Shown: positions 44,364 through 53,676 of the stretch, one piece after another
Layout of the letters: the number at the start of each line of letters is the position of its first letter
Position numbering within the stretch: the stretch's first letter is position 1
NCBI RefSeq assembly: GCF_000281065.1
Contig: NZ_AKKK01000019.1
Coordinates: 1 to 64,000 of the forward strand
Direction: 5' to 3'
From: Arthrobacter sp. M2012083
Lineage (GTDB): Bacteria > Actinomycetota > Actinomycetes > Actinomycetales > Micrococcaceae
DNA: 64,000 nucleotides
Position numbers and translations under genes: made by a program
Notes under the pieces: model-generated
Told to the model about the DNA's origin: nothing
Seen by the model: the letters and a program-made list of their open reading frames with translations, nothing else
Databases searched by the model: none

Positions 44364-45962
44364 ATGAACCTCGGTTTTGCCAATCAAAGCCAACGTCCAA
44401 TGACCATTCCACAGATGCTGCTTGAACGCGCCCGCACCGCTCCTTCGGCTCCACTGTTCCGCTGCGGCGAGGTCCGTAGGGACAGCACCATGGTGGTTCA
44501 GGCCGCTGCCAGCATAGGTGGACTGCTGCGCAAGGCCGGCATCGAGGCGGGCCAGAGCGTTGCCTTGATGTCATCCAACAGGACCGAATTGCTGGACTTT
44601 ATTCTCGGTTGCGCCTGGATCGGCGCGATCGCCGTTCCCATCAACACGGCCAACCGGGGAGAGCAACTACGGCACATCCTGACAAATGCCAACCCCGTCC
44701 TGCTGGTCACCGAGCAGGAGTTCCTGCCCCACATTGCCGCCCTCGGTCCGGCGCCCGTGCGGGTGAAGGTCTGGGTCCTTGATGGGACGGACGTACAAAG
44801 TCACCCCGAGCTGGGGGTGGAACCCATGCCGGAGCCCTCGGCCGCCATTGAGCCTCTGGAATCCGGACCAGCAGATACCGCGGCCATCCTGTACACCTCC
44901 GGCACCACAGGAGTGTCCAAAGGAGTTCTCTGCCCGCAAGGACAGTTCTATTGGTGGGCTGCGAACATGTCCGACCAACTGGGGCTACAGCCTGACGATG
45001 TCCTGTACACCTGCTTGCCCCTGTTCCATACCAACGCCCTTAACGCCTTCATGCAAGCGGTCATCTGTGGCGGCGAGTACGTGCTCGGACCGCGGTTCTC
45101 TGCAACGCGATTCTGGGCTGATGCATCCTTGGCCGGGGCAACGGTCACCTATCTTCTGGGCGCCATGGTGGGAATACTCGACAGTCGCGACCCCAGCCCT
45201 GGGGATCGTGATCACCAGATCCGATTGGCACTCTCTCCGGCCACACCCACACGCCTGGTTGAGCCCTTCAGGGAGAGGTTCGGGGTACTCCTGCTGGACG
45301 GTTATGGGTCCACCGAAACCAACTCCGTTATTGGGTCCACCCCACAGCAGTGGCGACCAGGGTACATGGGTAAGGTCCGGCCGGGCTTCTCCATCCGCGT
45401 GGTGGACTCAGACGGCGTGCCTGTTCCCGATGGCCAGCCCGGGGAGTTGCTGATCCGCAGCGATCAGCCGCACGCCATGGCCACCGGATATCACCACATG
45501 CCCGAGGCAACTGCCAAAGCCTGGCAGGATCTGTGGTTCCACAGCGGTGACCGTGTGGTAATCGACGACGACGGCTGGGTGCGGTTTGTTGACCGGATTA
45601 AGGATGTGATCCGCCGCCGCGGCGAGAACATCTCCTCTGTCGAGGTAGAGCAGGTACTCCGCCAACACCCTGCCATCCAGGAAGCCGCTGTATACGCGGT
45701 CGACTCCGAGCTCGGTGAGGATGAAGTCATGGCCGCCCTGATTCTCCGGGAGCCCGTAGATTTCGGCGAAGTCTGCAGGTTCTGCCTTCCGCGCCTGGCG
45801 TCCTTCGCCATCCCGCGCTTCTTCCGCACTGTGCACGAACTGCCCCAGACGGAGAACGGCAAGGTACGCAAACAGGTTCTTAAAGCCGCCGGCCGGGAGG
45901 CCGCCGAGTGGGATCGGGAAATCGCGCAGCCGAGGCGTGCCGCGGCGGTTGGTGCCCGCTGA
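44364..45962 (+). CDS. AMP-dependent acyl-CoA ligase
   Basis: Adenylate-forming CoA ligase of about 532 aa. P-loop ILYTSGTTGVSKGV at about residue 173, motif DGYGSTETNSV, adenylate-binding HSGDRVVIDDDGWVRFVDR and the C-terminal catalytic lysine in PQTENGKVRKQVLK. Closest by eye to the crotonobetaine/carnitine (CaiC) group. Start uncertain between ATG 44364 and 44352; the ribosome site is weak. It would activate the imported or ring-opened acid to a CoA ester for the thiolase-like/DUF35 pair. Confidence 0.9.
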   Translation: MNLGFANQSQRPMTIPQMLLERARTAPSAPLFRCGEVRRDSTMVVQAAASIGGLLRKAGIEAGQSVALMSSNRTELLDFILGCAWIGAIAVPINTANRGEQLRHILTNANPVLLVTEQEFLPHIAALGPAPVRVKVWVLDGTDVQSHPELGVEPMPEPSAAIEPLESGPADTAAILYTSGTTGVSKGVLCPQGQFYWWAANMSDQLGLQPDDVLYTCLPLFHTNALNAFMQAVICGGEYVLGPRFSATRFWADASLAGATVTYLLGAMVGILDSRDPSPGDRDHQIRLALSPATPTRLVEPFRERFGVLLLDGYGSTETNSVIGSTPQQWRPGYMGKVRPGFSIRVVDSDGVPVPDGQPGELLIRSDQPHAMATGYHHMPEATAKAWQDLWFHSGDRVVIDDDGWVRFVDRIKDVIRRRGENISSVEVEQVLRQHPAIQEAAVYAVDSELGEDEVMAALILREPVDFGEVCRFCLPRLASFAIPRFFRTVHELPQTENGKVRKQVLKAAGREAAEWDREIAQPRRAAAVGAR

Positions 45963-46019
45963 CCGTCATCCAGTCCCTGGAGCTCCGGCCGTGGAGGTAG
46001 CTGCCCGTAGGATGAGCGT

Positions 46020-46976
46020 ATGGACCTGCGGGCGCTGCTGACAACCCACCTGAAGCTGCGCCACCTTGTCATAGTGCTCGCTGTCGCAGAACACGGAAGC
46101 CTGGTTCGGGCCGCAGAGGAACTGTATCTGACTCAACCGGCGCTCAGCCGTGCGCTTCGGGAAGCCGAACACGCCGTAGGGGCCTCCCTGTTCGACCGGA
46201 CAGCGCGAGGCATGGTTCCCACTCCTGCCGGGGCAGCCTGCCTCGAACACGCCAAGGCTATCGTAGGACACCTTGGAACCCTGCGGCGTCGGGTAGATGA
46301 GCTTAGTGACCCCGATGCCGGCCTGGTGCAGGTGGGGGCCCATGTCACCGGCGCGAATCTGCTCTTGCCGCGTGCCGTGGCCAGGCTCATGGCTGAGAAG
46401 CCCCGGGTTGAAGTTCGGCTGCGCGAGGCACCACCGGAAACCCTGATCCAGGAGCTGGGCAGCGGGGATTTGGACCTGCTGGTGGGCAGGGTGACCGACC
46501 ATCCAAGCACAGCACGGCTGCGGCTTGTCCCGCTTTATAGGGAGGAGTTCCGGATCGTTGCTGCACCGTCGCATCCTGCGCATGCGCTGCCGCAGGTGAC
46601 ATTGGCCGATTTGGCCGCTCACCGGTGGGTAGTGCCCTTGGCTAATACGCCCCTAAGGGACGAACTCGAACTGAACTTCCGGAATGCCGGGCTGGCACCG
46701 CCGGCGCAGCAGGTCGAATCAGGCGCACCCGCAACCCTGCGCACGCTTGTTGTTGAGGGCGGCTTCCTTGCCCTCATGCCCGAGTCCATGGCCACTGTGG
46801 AAGCGAAAGTAGAGATTCTGGACCTGCACTTGGAGGGGCTCGCCCAACAGGTTGGTTTGCTGCTCCCCCCGGACCGTCCGCTGACTCCGAGCGCGGCACT
46901 GCTCGCGGAGAAGCTACGGGAAGTTGGGGACGAAATCGGACGCGATCTTGCCCTTGGTCGAGATACGGATGCCTGA
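46020..46976 (+). CDS. LysR-family transcriptional regulator
   Basis: LysR regulator of 318 aa. N-terminal helix-turn-helix LRHLVIVLAVAEHGSLVRAA and LTQPALSRALREAEHAVGAS at residues about 13-60, then an effector domain. The start within the sequence LKLRHL resembles the PcaQ/GbpR branch. It lies 57 bp after the ligase stop and is likely the activator of the cluster 38580-45962. Its target site is not identified. Confidence 0.9.
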   Translation: MDLRALLTTHLKLRHLVIVLAVAEHGSLVRAAEELYLTQPALSRALREAEHAVGASLFDRTARGMVPTPAGAACLEHAKAIVGHLGTLRRRVDELSDPDAGLVQVGAHVTGANLLLPRAVARLMAEKPRVEVRLREAPPETLIQELGSGDLDLLVGRVTDHPSTARLRLVPLYREEFRIVAAPSHPAHALPQVTLADLAAHRWVVPLANTPLRDELELNFRNAGLAPPAQQVESGAPATLRTLVVEGGFLALMPESMATVEAKVEILDLHLEGLAQQVGLLLPPDRPLTPSAALLAEKLREVGDEIGRDLALGRDTDA

Positions 46977-47038
46977 GGGAAGCAACTGCGAACCGTTCTT
47001 GATAATCTTTGAAGGCTTCAGCGCCCCCAGATAGGATC

Positions 47039-48442
47039 ATGATGGCCAGCCCCGCCGCACGGCAGAAAAAGATCAGCCTGTCGGCTCCCCGGACCTTCGG
47101 TTCGATAATCAGAAAGGGACGTCCCGGCAGGGTTGAACCAGCGCCGCAACTTCTGCTGGCGAGCCAGTTGATTTTCAACATAGGTTTTTATGCAGTGGTG
47201 CCCTTCCTTGCAGTGGCCATGCGAAGTGACTTCGGCATGGGCGCATTGGCCATCGGGATTGTCCTGGGCGCCCGCACCTTTGCCCAACAAGGCATGTTTC
47301 TGTTCGGCGGAGCGCTCGCAGATCGATGGGGAGCCCGCCGGTCCATGATCACTGGATGCATCGTGCGTATTGCCGGCTTCCTGCTCTTGGTTTGGGCCGC
47401 TGACTTCCCGCTCTTTCTCATCGGGGCCATCGTCACCGGGATCGGTGGGGCGTTGTTCTCCCCTGCACTACAAAGCCTCGTTGGCGCCGCCGCCGAACGC
47501 GGTCCTTCCAAGGAATCCGCACCATCCGCCGGCAGCGGCACCGATGACGCGTCGGTGAAGAACGGCAAGGTGCAAAGCAGCCGGTCAACCCTCTTCGCAT
47601 TGCTTGTGATCTGCGGTGAGGTAGGCGTCGTCGTCGGACCGCTGCTCGGATCGTTTCTCCTCAACACAGGGTTTGATACGGCACTACTGACCGGGGCCGG
47701 CGTGTTCGCCCTCATGACCGTGGTCTTTTGGCTGTTCCTGCCGAAAAACAGCCCCAACCCCAAGGCTTCTGCCGAACTGCACAGCCCCGCGCCGCCGTCG
47801 AACCTCTGGTCCTGCCTTAAGGACAGGAGGTTCCTCCGGTTCGCGGCCTTCTACAGCGTCAACCTCCTGGCGATCCACCAGCTCTACTTCGGGCTTCCCG
47901 TGGAACTTGAGCGGAGCGGAGCCGGAGTCGGCTCACTGGCGCTTGTCTTTACTTACGCATCCATCTTGACCATCACGCTGCAATGGCCGATAGCAGGCCT
48001 GATGCGGAGAGCCGGGCCCGGAATTGCCCTTCCCTTGGGCTTCGCTCTCCAGTCCCTTGGCTTCGCCTCATTAGGAGTCCTGGCCACATTGCCCCCGGCG
48101 GGCTGGCTACCGATTCTTCCAGCGTTTGTTCTTGTCACAGGTACTGCACTGGGCAACATGTGCGTGCAGCCAGTAACCATGGGGCTGGTTCTGGAGTTTG
48201 CATCCGGCCGCCCCACCGGCGCGTACTACGGATTGCTGGCCAGCGCCGGAGGACTCGCCGTGGTCTTGGGCAATGCAGCACTAGCGCCCCTCTACGAACT
48301 CGCCTACACACCTTCGGCCACAGCCTTCGCTCCCTGGATCTTCTTGTCCGGACTCGGGGCAATTACCGCAACGTTCATCCGCCGCTTCATCCCCCATCCG
48401 TCCACTCAGGCAGCGCTTCGGGACGAAATTCGGGCTACCTAA
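47039..48442 (+). CDS. MFS efflux transporter (MdtH-like)
   Basis: Major facilitator protein of about 467 aa with 12 predicted membrane segments. Motif A is present as GGALADRWGARRSM after TM2, and the central loop is long and Ser/Lys-rich (PSKESAPSAGSGTDDASVKN). It resembles MdtH-type multidrug or siderophore exporters. ATG at 47039 or 47042 follows GGATC. It is in the same direction as the LysR gene but may be a separate unit. Substrate unknown. Confidence 0.83.
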   Translation: MMASPAARQKKISLSAPRTFGSIIRKGRPGRVEPAPQLLLASQLIFNIGFYAVVPFLAVAMRSDFGMGALAIGIVLGARTFAQQGMFLFGGALADRWGARRSMITGCIVRIAGFLLLVWAADFPLFLIGAIVTGIGGALFSPALQSLVGAAAERGPSKESAPSAGSGTDDASVKNGKVQSSRSTLFALLVICGEVGVVVGPLLGSFLLNTGFDTALLTGAGVFALMTVVFWLFLPKNSPNPKASAELHSPAPPSNLWSCLKDRRFLRFAAFYSVNLLAIHQLYFGLPVELERSGAGVGSLALVFTYASILTITLQWPIAGLMRRAGPGIALPLGFALQSLGFASLGVLATLPPAGWLPILPAFVLVTGTALGNMCVQPVTMGLVLEFASGRPTGAYYGLLASAGGLAVVLGNAALAPLYELAYTPSATAFAPWIFLSGLGAITATFIRRFIPHPSTQAALRDEIRAT

Positions 48443-48456
48443 GTCAGCGCACCGCC

Positions 48457-49395
48457 TTAGAGGTAGTCATTGCCCCGCTCACGCGCAATCTCCAGAAGGG
48501 TTGAGTGGAAGGCTACCTCTGCGGGTGCATACACTTTGTCCTGGCGCTGGGCCAAGAGAACCCGGCGCTGTGGGGCGTCAGCACCGAGGCTGAGAATCCT
48601 GACATCCGGATGCTGCAGAGCCACTGCTGTCTTGGGGACCATCGCCACGCCCATGCCAACACTGACCATGGCTTGAGCCTCCTGATAGTCATTGGCAAGG
48701 AGGCCGATGGTCGGCTCAAAGCCGGCGTCGTGAGCGGATCGCTGAAGTACCTCCACTACAGGGTGGGCCTCCGCGCGGACTATCCATGACTCCTTGCGGA
48801 GTTCTTTCATGGTCACTTCATCACGGTCCGCCAGGGGGTGTCCCTTGGCCACGAGGATCACCGTGCTCTCCTGGAACACCTCCGTGATCCGAATAGCCTC
48901 GTCGTTGAACCGGTTCCACGGATAATCCCAGAGTAAGCACAGTCCAGTGACCCCGGACTCCAGATCTGAGACGAGCTCATCGAAGCGCGCGCTGCGCACG
49001 GAGAGGCCGATCGCCGGGTATCGCTTTTTGAACGCGCGGATCACCAATGGCAAGAAGGAACCGGCCAGCGTAGGGAACGTACCGACCGTCAACGATCCAC
49101 GCTTCAAACCCGCGATCTGGCCCAGATCGGACCTGGCTGCCCTCATCTGTCCGACGATTTTCCGAGCATGCCCCGCCAGCACTTGACCCGCCTCAGTGGG
49201 AACCACCCCTCGGGATCTGCGGTTGAGGAGGGGCTGGCCCACTTCCTGCTCCAGTTTCCGCAACTGCTGCGAGACGGCAGAGGGCGAATACATCATAATG
49301 TCAGCCGCCGCCGTGATCGATCCCTGCTCAACCACCTCGACCAGGAGGGCAAGCCGCCGAATATCGAACAAATCCACATTCTCATCGTTAAGCAA
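48457..49395 (-). CDS. LysR-family transcriptional regulator
   Basis: LysR regulator of 312 aa with a TTG start at 49395 preceded by GAAGGGTGA. The helix-turn-helix is FDIRRLALLVEVVEQGSITA and YSPSAVSQQLRKLEQEVGQP. It is divergent from the PrpF-family gene, with a TTGG-N6-CCAA palindrome between them (49473-49486). This is the standard arrangement of a LysR regulator controlling the adjacent divergent operon and itself. It converges with the MFS gene, 14 bp apart. Confidence 0.9.
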   Translation of the reverse strand: MLNDENVDLFDIRRLALLVEVVEQGSITAAADIMMYSPSAVSQQLRKLEQEVGQPLLNRRSRGVVPTEAGQVLAGHARKIVGQMRAARSDLGQIAGLKRGSLTVGTFPTLAGSFLPLVIRAFKKRYPAIGLSVRSARFDELVSDLESGVTGLCLLWDYPWNRFNDEAIRITEVFQESTVILVAKGHPLADRDEVTMKELRKESWIVRAEAHPVVEVLQRSAHDAGFEPTIGLLANDYQEAQAMVSVGMGVAMVPKTAVALQHPDVRILSLGADAPQRRVLLAQRQDKVYAPAEVAFHSTLLEIARERGNDYL

Positions 49396-49472
49396 AGCTT
49401 CACCCTTCTTCTTCTTTGGTTCATTCTATGCAGTCTCCAGCTGTGGAGAGGAATTTTCGAATGAAAAACCGC

Positions 49473-49486
49473 TTGGCATAATCCAA
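49473..49486. promoter_or_regulatory. candidate LysR binding site
   Basis: TTGG-CATAAT-CCAA, a 14-bp inverted repeat that contains the T-N11-A pattern of LysR sites. It lies 78 bp upstream of the LysR gene start at 49395 and about 150 bp upstream of the PrpF-family gene. The rest of the 238-bp gap is AT-richer than its surroundings and has no gene. Confidence 0.5.
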
Positions 49487-49633
49487 AGGCGCGAGATTTT
49501 AAGCCCACCTCACAGTGGTTGAAGCATTCCTACACTCCCCCTCATCTATCCAACATTGTCTTCATATGTGATCCGGATCATCCTCGTTGTAGGCCACAAG
49601 TTCACTAAGTGCCACGGGAAAGCAGGAATCACC

Positions 49634-50752
49634 ATGAAGATCGAAGCCGAATGGATGCGCGGCGGCACCAGCAAGTGCTGGGTCTTTGAAACAGATCACT
49701 TGGAAAGGGCGGGCGCCAAGCTGGACGATCTCCTGCCACGACTCTTCGGAAGCCCCGATTCCAGGCAGATCGATGGGGTGGGCGGGGCAACTTCAACCAC
49801 CAGCAAGGCAATGATCCTCAGCCGACCGGCAGACGAGGATGTGGATGTCGAATTCACTTTCGCCCAGGTGGGCATCGAGGAAGCCTCCGTTGACTGGGGC
49901 AGCAACTGCGGGAACTGCTCGGCGGTTGTGGGTCTCTATGCCATCGAGAAAGGGTGGGTGGTGCCCGACGGCGATTCCACCAGGATCGTCACCCGGAATA
50001 CCAACACGGGCCAGATCATCATTCAGCGGGTTTCAACTCCCGCCGGTGCCCTGCCGATCGTCCCTGACGCACAGATGCCCGGCGTGGTGTTTCCCGGTTA
50101 CCGGGTGGGCCTCGGCTTCCAGAATCCGGCAGGCAAGACCACCGGGCGTTTGCTTCCCACCGGCTCGGCAACTGACATAATCGTTGCCGGCGGAACCCGT
50201 TGGACGGTTTCCATGGTGGACGCGGGCGCACCTGTGGTCATGGTGCGGGCTGAGGAGCTTGGACTGGACACTGCCCGCTATGACACGTGGAAAGCCGGCG
50301 TCGAATTGCAACTGGACACCCTGGACAACATCCGTCGCCAGGCAGCCGTCCGGATGGGAATGGCGGCCACTCCCGCCCAAGCCGCGCGGGCTGTTCCCAA
50401 ACTCGCAATCATTGGGCCTCCCGAAGGGCCTGACGCGGAATGTGACGTCAACGTCATGATGCTCTCCATGGGCAAACCGCATCCCGCCCTGGCCATCACC
50501 GGCAGCATTGCGCTGACGCTCGCAGCCCGGACACCCGGCACCGTGCTGAACACCATCGCCGGCAACGCAGACGAATCAGTTCTGAAACTCAGGACGCCGG
50601 CCGGCGTCATCGAAACCTGGAGCGAGGAGCACGAAGGGTCCCTTCTGGTCGGCGTCGATCGAACAGCCCGCACCATCGCCACCAGCATCATCCACCTCCC
50701 GGAGACTCTCGGCAATGCCGTCGAAGCCTCACTAGCAACAGCCACTCGATGA
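49634..50752 (+). CDS. PrpF-family isomerase (methylaconitate/oxalomesaconate-type)
   Basis: Protein of about 372 aa in the PrpF family, which includes 2-methylaconitate isomerase and 4-oxalomesaconate tautomerase. The hallmark WMRGGTSKCWVFETDHL opens the protein; QIDGVGGATSTTSKAMIL, DWGSNCGNCSAVVG and MGKPHPALAITGSIALT are further family stretches. The ATG at 49634 is used; 26 additional upstream codons lack a ribosome site. It is 12 bp upstream of a MatC-type transporter gene, so it likely acts on an imported unsaturated tri- or dicarboxylate. Confidence 0.88.
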   Translation: MKIEAEWMRGGTSKCWVFETDHLERAGAKLDDLLPRLFGSPDSRQIDGVGGATSTTSKAMILSRPADEDVDVEFTFAQVGIEEASVDWGSNCGNCSAVVGLYAIEKGWVVPDGDSTRIVTRNTNTGQIIIQRVSTPAGALPIVPDAQMPGVVFPGYRVGLGFQNPAGKTTGRLLPTGSATDIIVAGGTRWTVSMVDAGAPVVMVRAEELGLDTARYDTWKAGVELQLDTLDNIRRQAAVRMGMAATPAQAARAVPKLAIIGPPEGPDAECDVNVMMLSMGKPHPALAITGSIALTLAARTPGTVLNTIAGNADESVLKLRTPAGVIETWSEEHEGSLLVGVDRTARTIATSIIHLPETLGNAVEASLATATR

Positions 50753-50764
50753 GGAGACACCACC

Positions 50765-52210
50765 ATGGCTAAGACTATTTACCAACCGGCTCCCGAGGCA
50801 GAGAGCAACATCCGGGAAGAACGTTCCCAGCGTCCCAACAACCGCCGCCGTATCCTGCTGATAACGGTTGCCGCTTCCGTCATCCTGGGTCTGGTTGCCA
50901 TCCTGTTCGGGGGTGCCATCTTCAACCCGGCGGCCACCCCGGAATCGGAGCCCACCATGACCGCCATCCAGATCATCCCGCTGGTCATCCTCGTGGTGAT
51001 GTTCGTCGTCGCAACGAAATGGCCGTTGAACATCGGCGTCATGGGACTCGTCGCTTCCTTCGGTGTCGGCTACTTCATGCTCGGTATGACCGACAAGGAA
51101 ATCCTGGCCGACTTCCCCGCCAACATCGTAATCACGATCATCGGCGTCACGTATTTCTTCAGCATGGCCCAGAGAAACGGGACCATCGACATCATCGTCC
51201 AAAACTGCGTCCGGCTTGTGCGGGGCAAGACGCTGCTTCTGCCATGGGTGTTCTTCCTCCTGGCAGCATCACTCACAGCATTGGGCACCTTCTCGCCGGC
51301 CGCAGTCGCACTACTGGCTCCCGCCGCCATCGGACTGGCTTACGAATCACGCATCCACCCCGTCCTCATGGGCGCTTTCATTATCAACGGAGCCCACGCC
51401 GGCGGATTCTCCCCGCTCTCCGTGGCAGGCGTCCTGGTGCATGATATTGCGGTGAAGAACGGCTTCCCGATCTCCCAAGGCGCGCTCTTTGGAGCAAGTT
51501 TCGCCCTGAACCTCATCCTGTCAGTCCTGACGGTGGTGCTGTTCGCCCTTCTGGGTAAACTTCGCGACGGCGCAACCGGCCAGCACGCCGATCTGGACAC
51601 ACGCACCACCCGGCCACGCGGCCAGCAGATCCTCACGCTGGGTCTCATCGTCGCCATGCTGGTCTGCGCTTTGGGCTTCCACATGCCGATCGGCTTCGTC
51701 GCACTCTCAGCGGGACTCCTGCTGGCCTTGGTCAACATCAAGGAGCACCAGACGTTCATCGGTGGAGTCTCCTGGTCCACCGTACTGCTCGTCGCCGGCA
51801 TGATCACCTACGTTTCCCTCCTTCAGCACGTCGGAGTCATTGATACCCTCGCCGAGCAAGCTCTTGCACTCGGAGCACCGCTCCTCATCGCCCTGGTGCT
51901 CTGCTACGTGATCGGTGTCGGCTCGGCCTTCGCCTCGTCCACCGCACTCCTGACGGCCTTCATACCACTGGCCGGACCGCTGCTGGCGACGAGCTCACTC
52001 AGTGCGTCGGGGACGGTGGCGGCCCTCGCTATCGCAGCAACCGTCGTTGACGTATCGCCGTTCTCCACCGACGGAGCGCTGGTGGTAGCCAACGCCCGTG
52101 AAAACGATCGGCAGCGCGTCTACAAGCAGCTGATGATGTACGCAGGCGGAGTAGTCCTGGTGGCCCCCGCACTTGCCTGGGCGCTGCTGGTTCCCACGGG
52201 CATCATGTAG
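50765..52210 (+). CDS. SLC13/MatC-type dicarboxylate transporter
   Basis: Membrane carrier of 481 aa with about 12 hydrophobic segments. Stretches such as FPANIVITIIGVTYFFSMAQ and FIINGAHAGGFSPLSVAGVL are typical of the MatC N-terminal domain family of malonate/dicarboxylate carriers. GAGGAGA lies upstream of its ATG. It forms a two-gene unit with the PrpF-family isomerase, and together they suggest growth on an aconitate- or tricarballylate-like acid; the substrate is inferred. Confidence 0.86.
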   Translation: MAKTIYQPAPEAESNIREERSQRPNNRRRILLITVAASVILGLVAILFGGAIFNPAATPESEPTMTAIQIIPLVILVVMFVVATKWPLNIGVMGLVASFGVGYFMLGMTDKEILADFPANIVITIIGVTYFFSMAQRNGTIDIIVQNCVRLVRGKTLLLPWVFFLLAASLTALGTFSPAAVALLAPAAIGLAYESRIHPVLMGAFIINGAHAGGFSPLSVAGVLVHDIAVKNGFPISQGALFGASFALNLILSVLTVVLFALLGKLRDGATGQHADLDTRTTRPRGQQILTLGLIVAMLVCALGFHMPIGFVALSAGLLLALVNIKEHQTFIGGVSWSTVLLVAGMITYVSLLQHVGVIDTLAEQALALGAPLLIALVLCYVIGVGSAFASSTALLTAFIPLAGPLLATSSLSASGTVAALAIAATVVDVSPFSTDGALVVANARENDRQRVYKQLMMYAGGVVLVAPALAWALLVPTGIM

Positions 52211-52321
52211 CTCCGGGCGGAAACACGCCGACGAACCAGTTCGGCAAGCGTTGTGGAACCGCTCCTGCACACCATCGCAACAGGTAGCCCGACCGACGGG
52301 CGCAGGAGCGCGACCCAACGC

Positions 52322-52361
52322 ACCAAGGGCAGGACCATCCCATGGTGGTCCTGCCCTTGGT
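52322..52361. terminator. bidirectional hairpin between convergent operons
   Basis: ACCAAGGGCAGGACCA (52322-52337) pairs perfectly over 16 bp with 52346-52361, with an 8-base loop. It lies between the MatC-type gene (stop 52210) and the zinc chaperone gene (stop 52400). No T-run, but position and stability support termination. Confidence 0.7.
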
Positions 52362-52399
52362 ATGTACTGCAGGCGCTGTGTCTTTAGGACGCCGTGACT

Positions 52400-53629
52400 T
52401 TAGTGCGATCCGAGGGTGATGGCGATTTCGTTGGGCACGACGTCCAACCTGGACGATGCCGTGACCTTCCCGGTGGTCAGATCCACAGAGTGAACGGTGT
52501 TTGCTGCCGGCTCGGTGACATAGGCGATGTTGCCGTTGACCACGATTGCGGGGTGGGCGTCCTGCCAGTCGGCGGGGCCTTCCCAGGCTTTGATCACGGG
52601 GAATTCGTTGACGATCTTCCCGTCCTTGGGATCAAGCACATGGATTGAGCCGTCGGTGGAGAGGATGTAGGCCATGTCGCCTGGTCCCCGGGCGACATCG
52701 CGGAAGGTGTACTGGACAGTTTCGGGGAGCTTAACCACGTTGAAGGTGTGCTTTTCGGCGTCGATCAAGGCCACCGAGTTAAGAAGGTAGCCTTCGGCGT
52801 CAGGATCAGTCTTATAGTCGCCCACCACAATCGGGCTGGTCTCGGAAACGAATGCGTTGCCCATCCGGCCGTACTTGTCCGGTGCCGTGAACTTCTCGAA
52901 CTTGCCGTGGTGGTATAGCAGGGCGCCATCCTCGCAGCCAAAGATCACTGCCTCGTCGGCTGCAGTGCCCTCACCATGAATGCCCGGGCATTCTTTGCTT
53001 TCGGCCACTTTGTCCCAGTGGTCGCCGTGGGATTCGAGGGCCATAGCTCCGCTGCGTGAAGTCTTGTCTCCGATGGTGGTGAGAAGCTTCCCGTCCTCCA
53101 GAACAATCGACACACCGTGGTGTGCGGAGTCAGCCTTGTACGTCTGTGCCGCAGGCACAGCACCCTCAGCCTTGGCGAGCTCGTCGGTCTTGAGGATGGT
53201 GGTGGTGCCCGTCCCGTCGTCGAACAGGACGGTGTTGCCGGCGTGCCGGACCACGTGGCCGGCAGCCGTTGCATCAACCCGCAAATCGGTGAGCTTGGGT
53301 TCCACCGTATCCAGCAGCTGGAAGCCTGCCTTGGTGGTGACAAAAACGTGGCGACCGTCCCCGGCAGCGTTCAGCCTGGTGAACTCCTCGGAGTCGAATT
53401 TCTTGACGACCTCCAATGTTTTGCTATCCAGGACGCTGATGCCTCCCGGGTAGGAGATGGCGACGCGTCCGTGCGCTTCGACCGAATCCGTGGAGGATGC
53501 GCCGGGCGTCTCGGATGTACCGGCTGGAGTGGTGCTGCCCGTTGTGGTGTTGGCGCAGGCGGAGGCCAGGAGCGTCATCCCGGCTATCAGTGCGATGCCA
53601 CCCAGGCGGGTGCTTCTTTGGCGGAGCAT
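52400..53629 (-). CDS. aztD: AztD-like zinc metallochaperone lipoprotein (copy 1)
   Basis: Extracytoplasmic beta-propeller-like protein of about 409 aa. Lipoprotein signal with lipobox ASAC near residue 25. Propeller-style repeats carry possible metal-binding His residues, for example in SHGDHWDKVAESKECPGIHG and YHHGKFEKF. The start at 53629 (MLRQRSTR) has GAGGA seven bases upstream; ATG 53644 lacks one. It is last in the azt operon, 32 bp after the binding protein. In Paracoccus, AztD delivers zinc to AztC. A second AztD-like gene is at 54585-55832. Confidence 0.82.
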   Translation of the reverse strand: MLRQRSTRLGGIALIAGMTLLASACANTTTGSTTPAGTSETPGASSTDSVEAHGRVAISYPGGISVLDSKTLEVVKKFDSEEFTRLNAAGDGRHVFVTTKAGFQLLDTVEPKLTDLRVDATAAGHVVRHAGNTVLFDDGTGTTTILKTDELAKAEGAVPAAQTYKADSAHHGVSIVLEDGKLLTTIGDKTSRSGAMALESHGDHWDKVAESKECPGIHGEGTAADEAVIFGCEDGALLYHHGKFEKFTAPDKYGRMGNAFVSETSPIVVGDYKTDPDAEGYLLNSVALIDAEKHTFNVVKLPETVQYTFRDVARGPGDMAYILSTDGSIHVLDPKDGKIVNEFPVIKAWEGPADWQDAHPAIVVNGNIAYVTEPAANTVHSVDLTTGKVTASSRLDVVPNEIAITLGSH

Positions 53630-53676
53630 GTATGGGTTCCTCATTCTGTTGTGGTGTTAAGGTGCTGGTGACGTGA

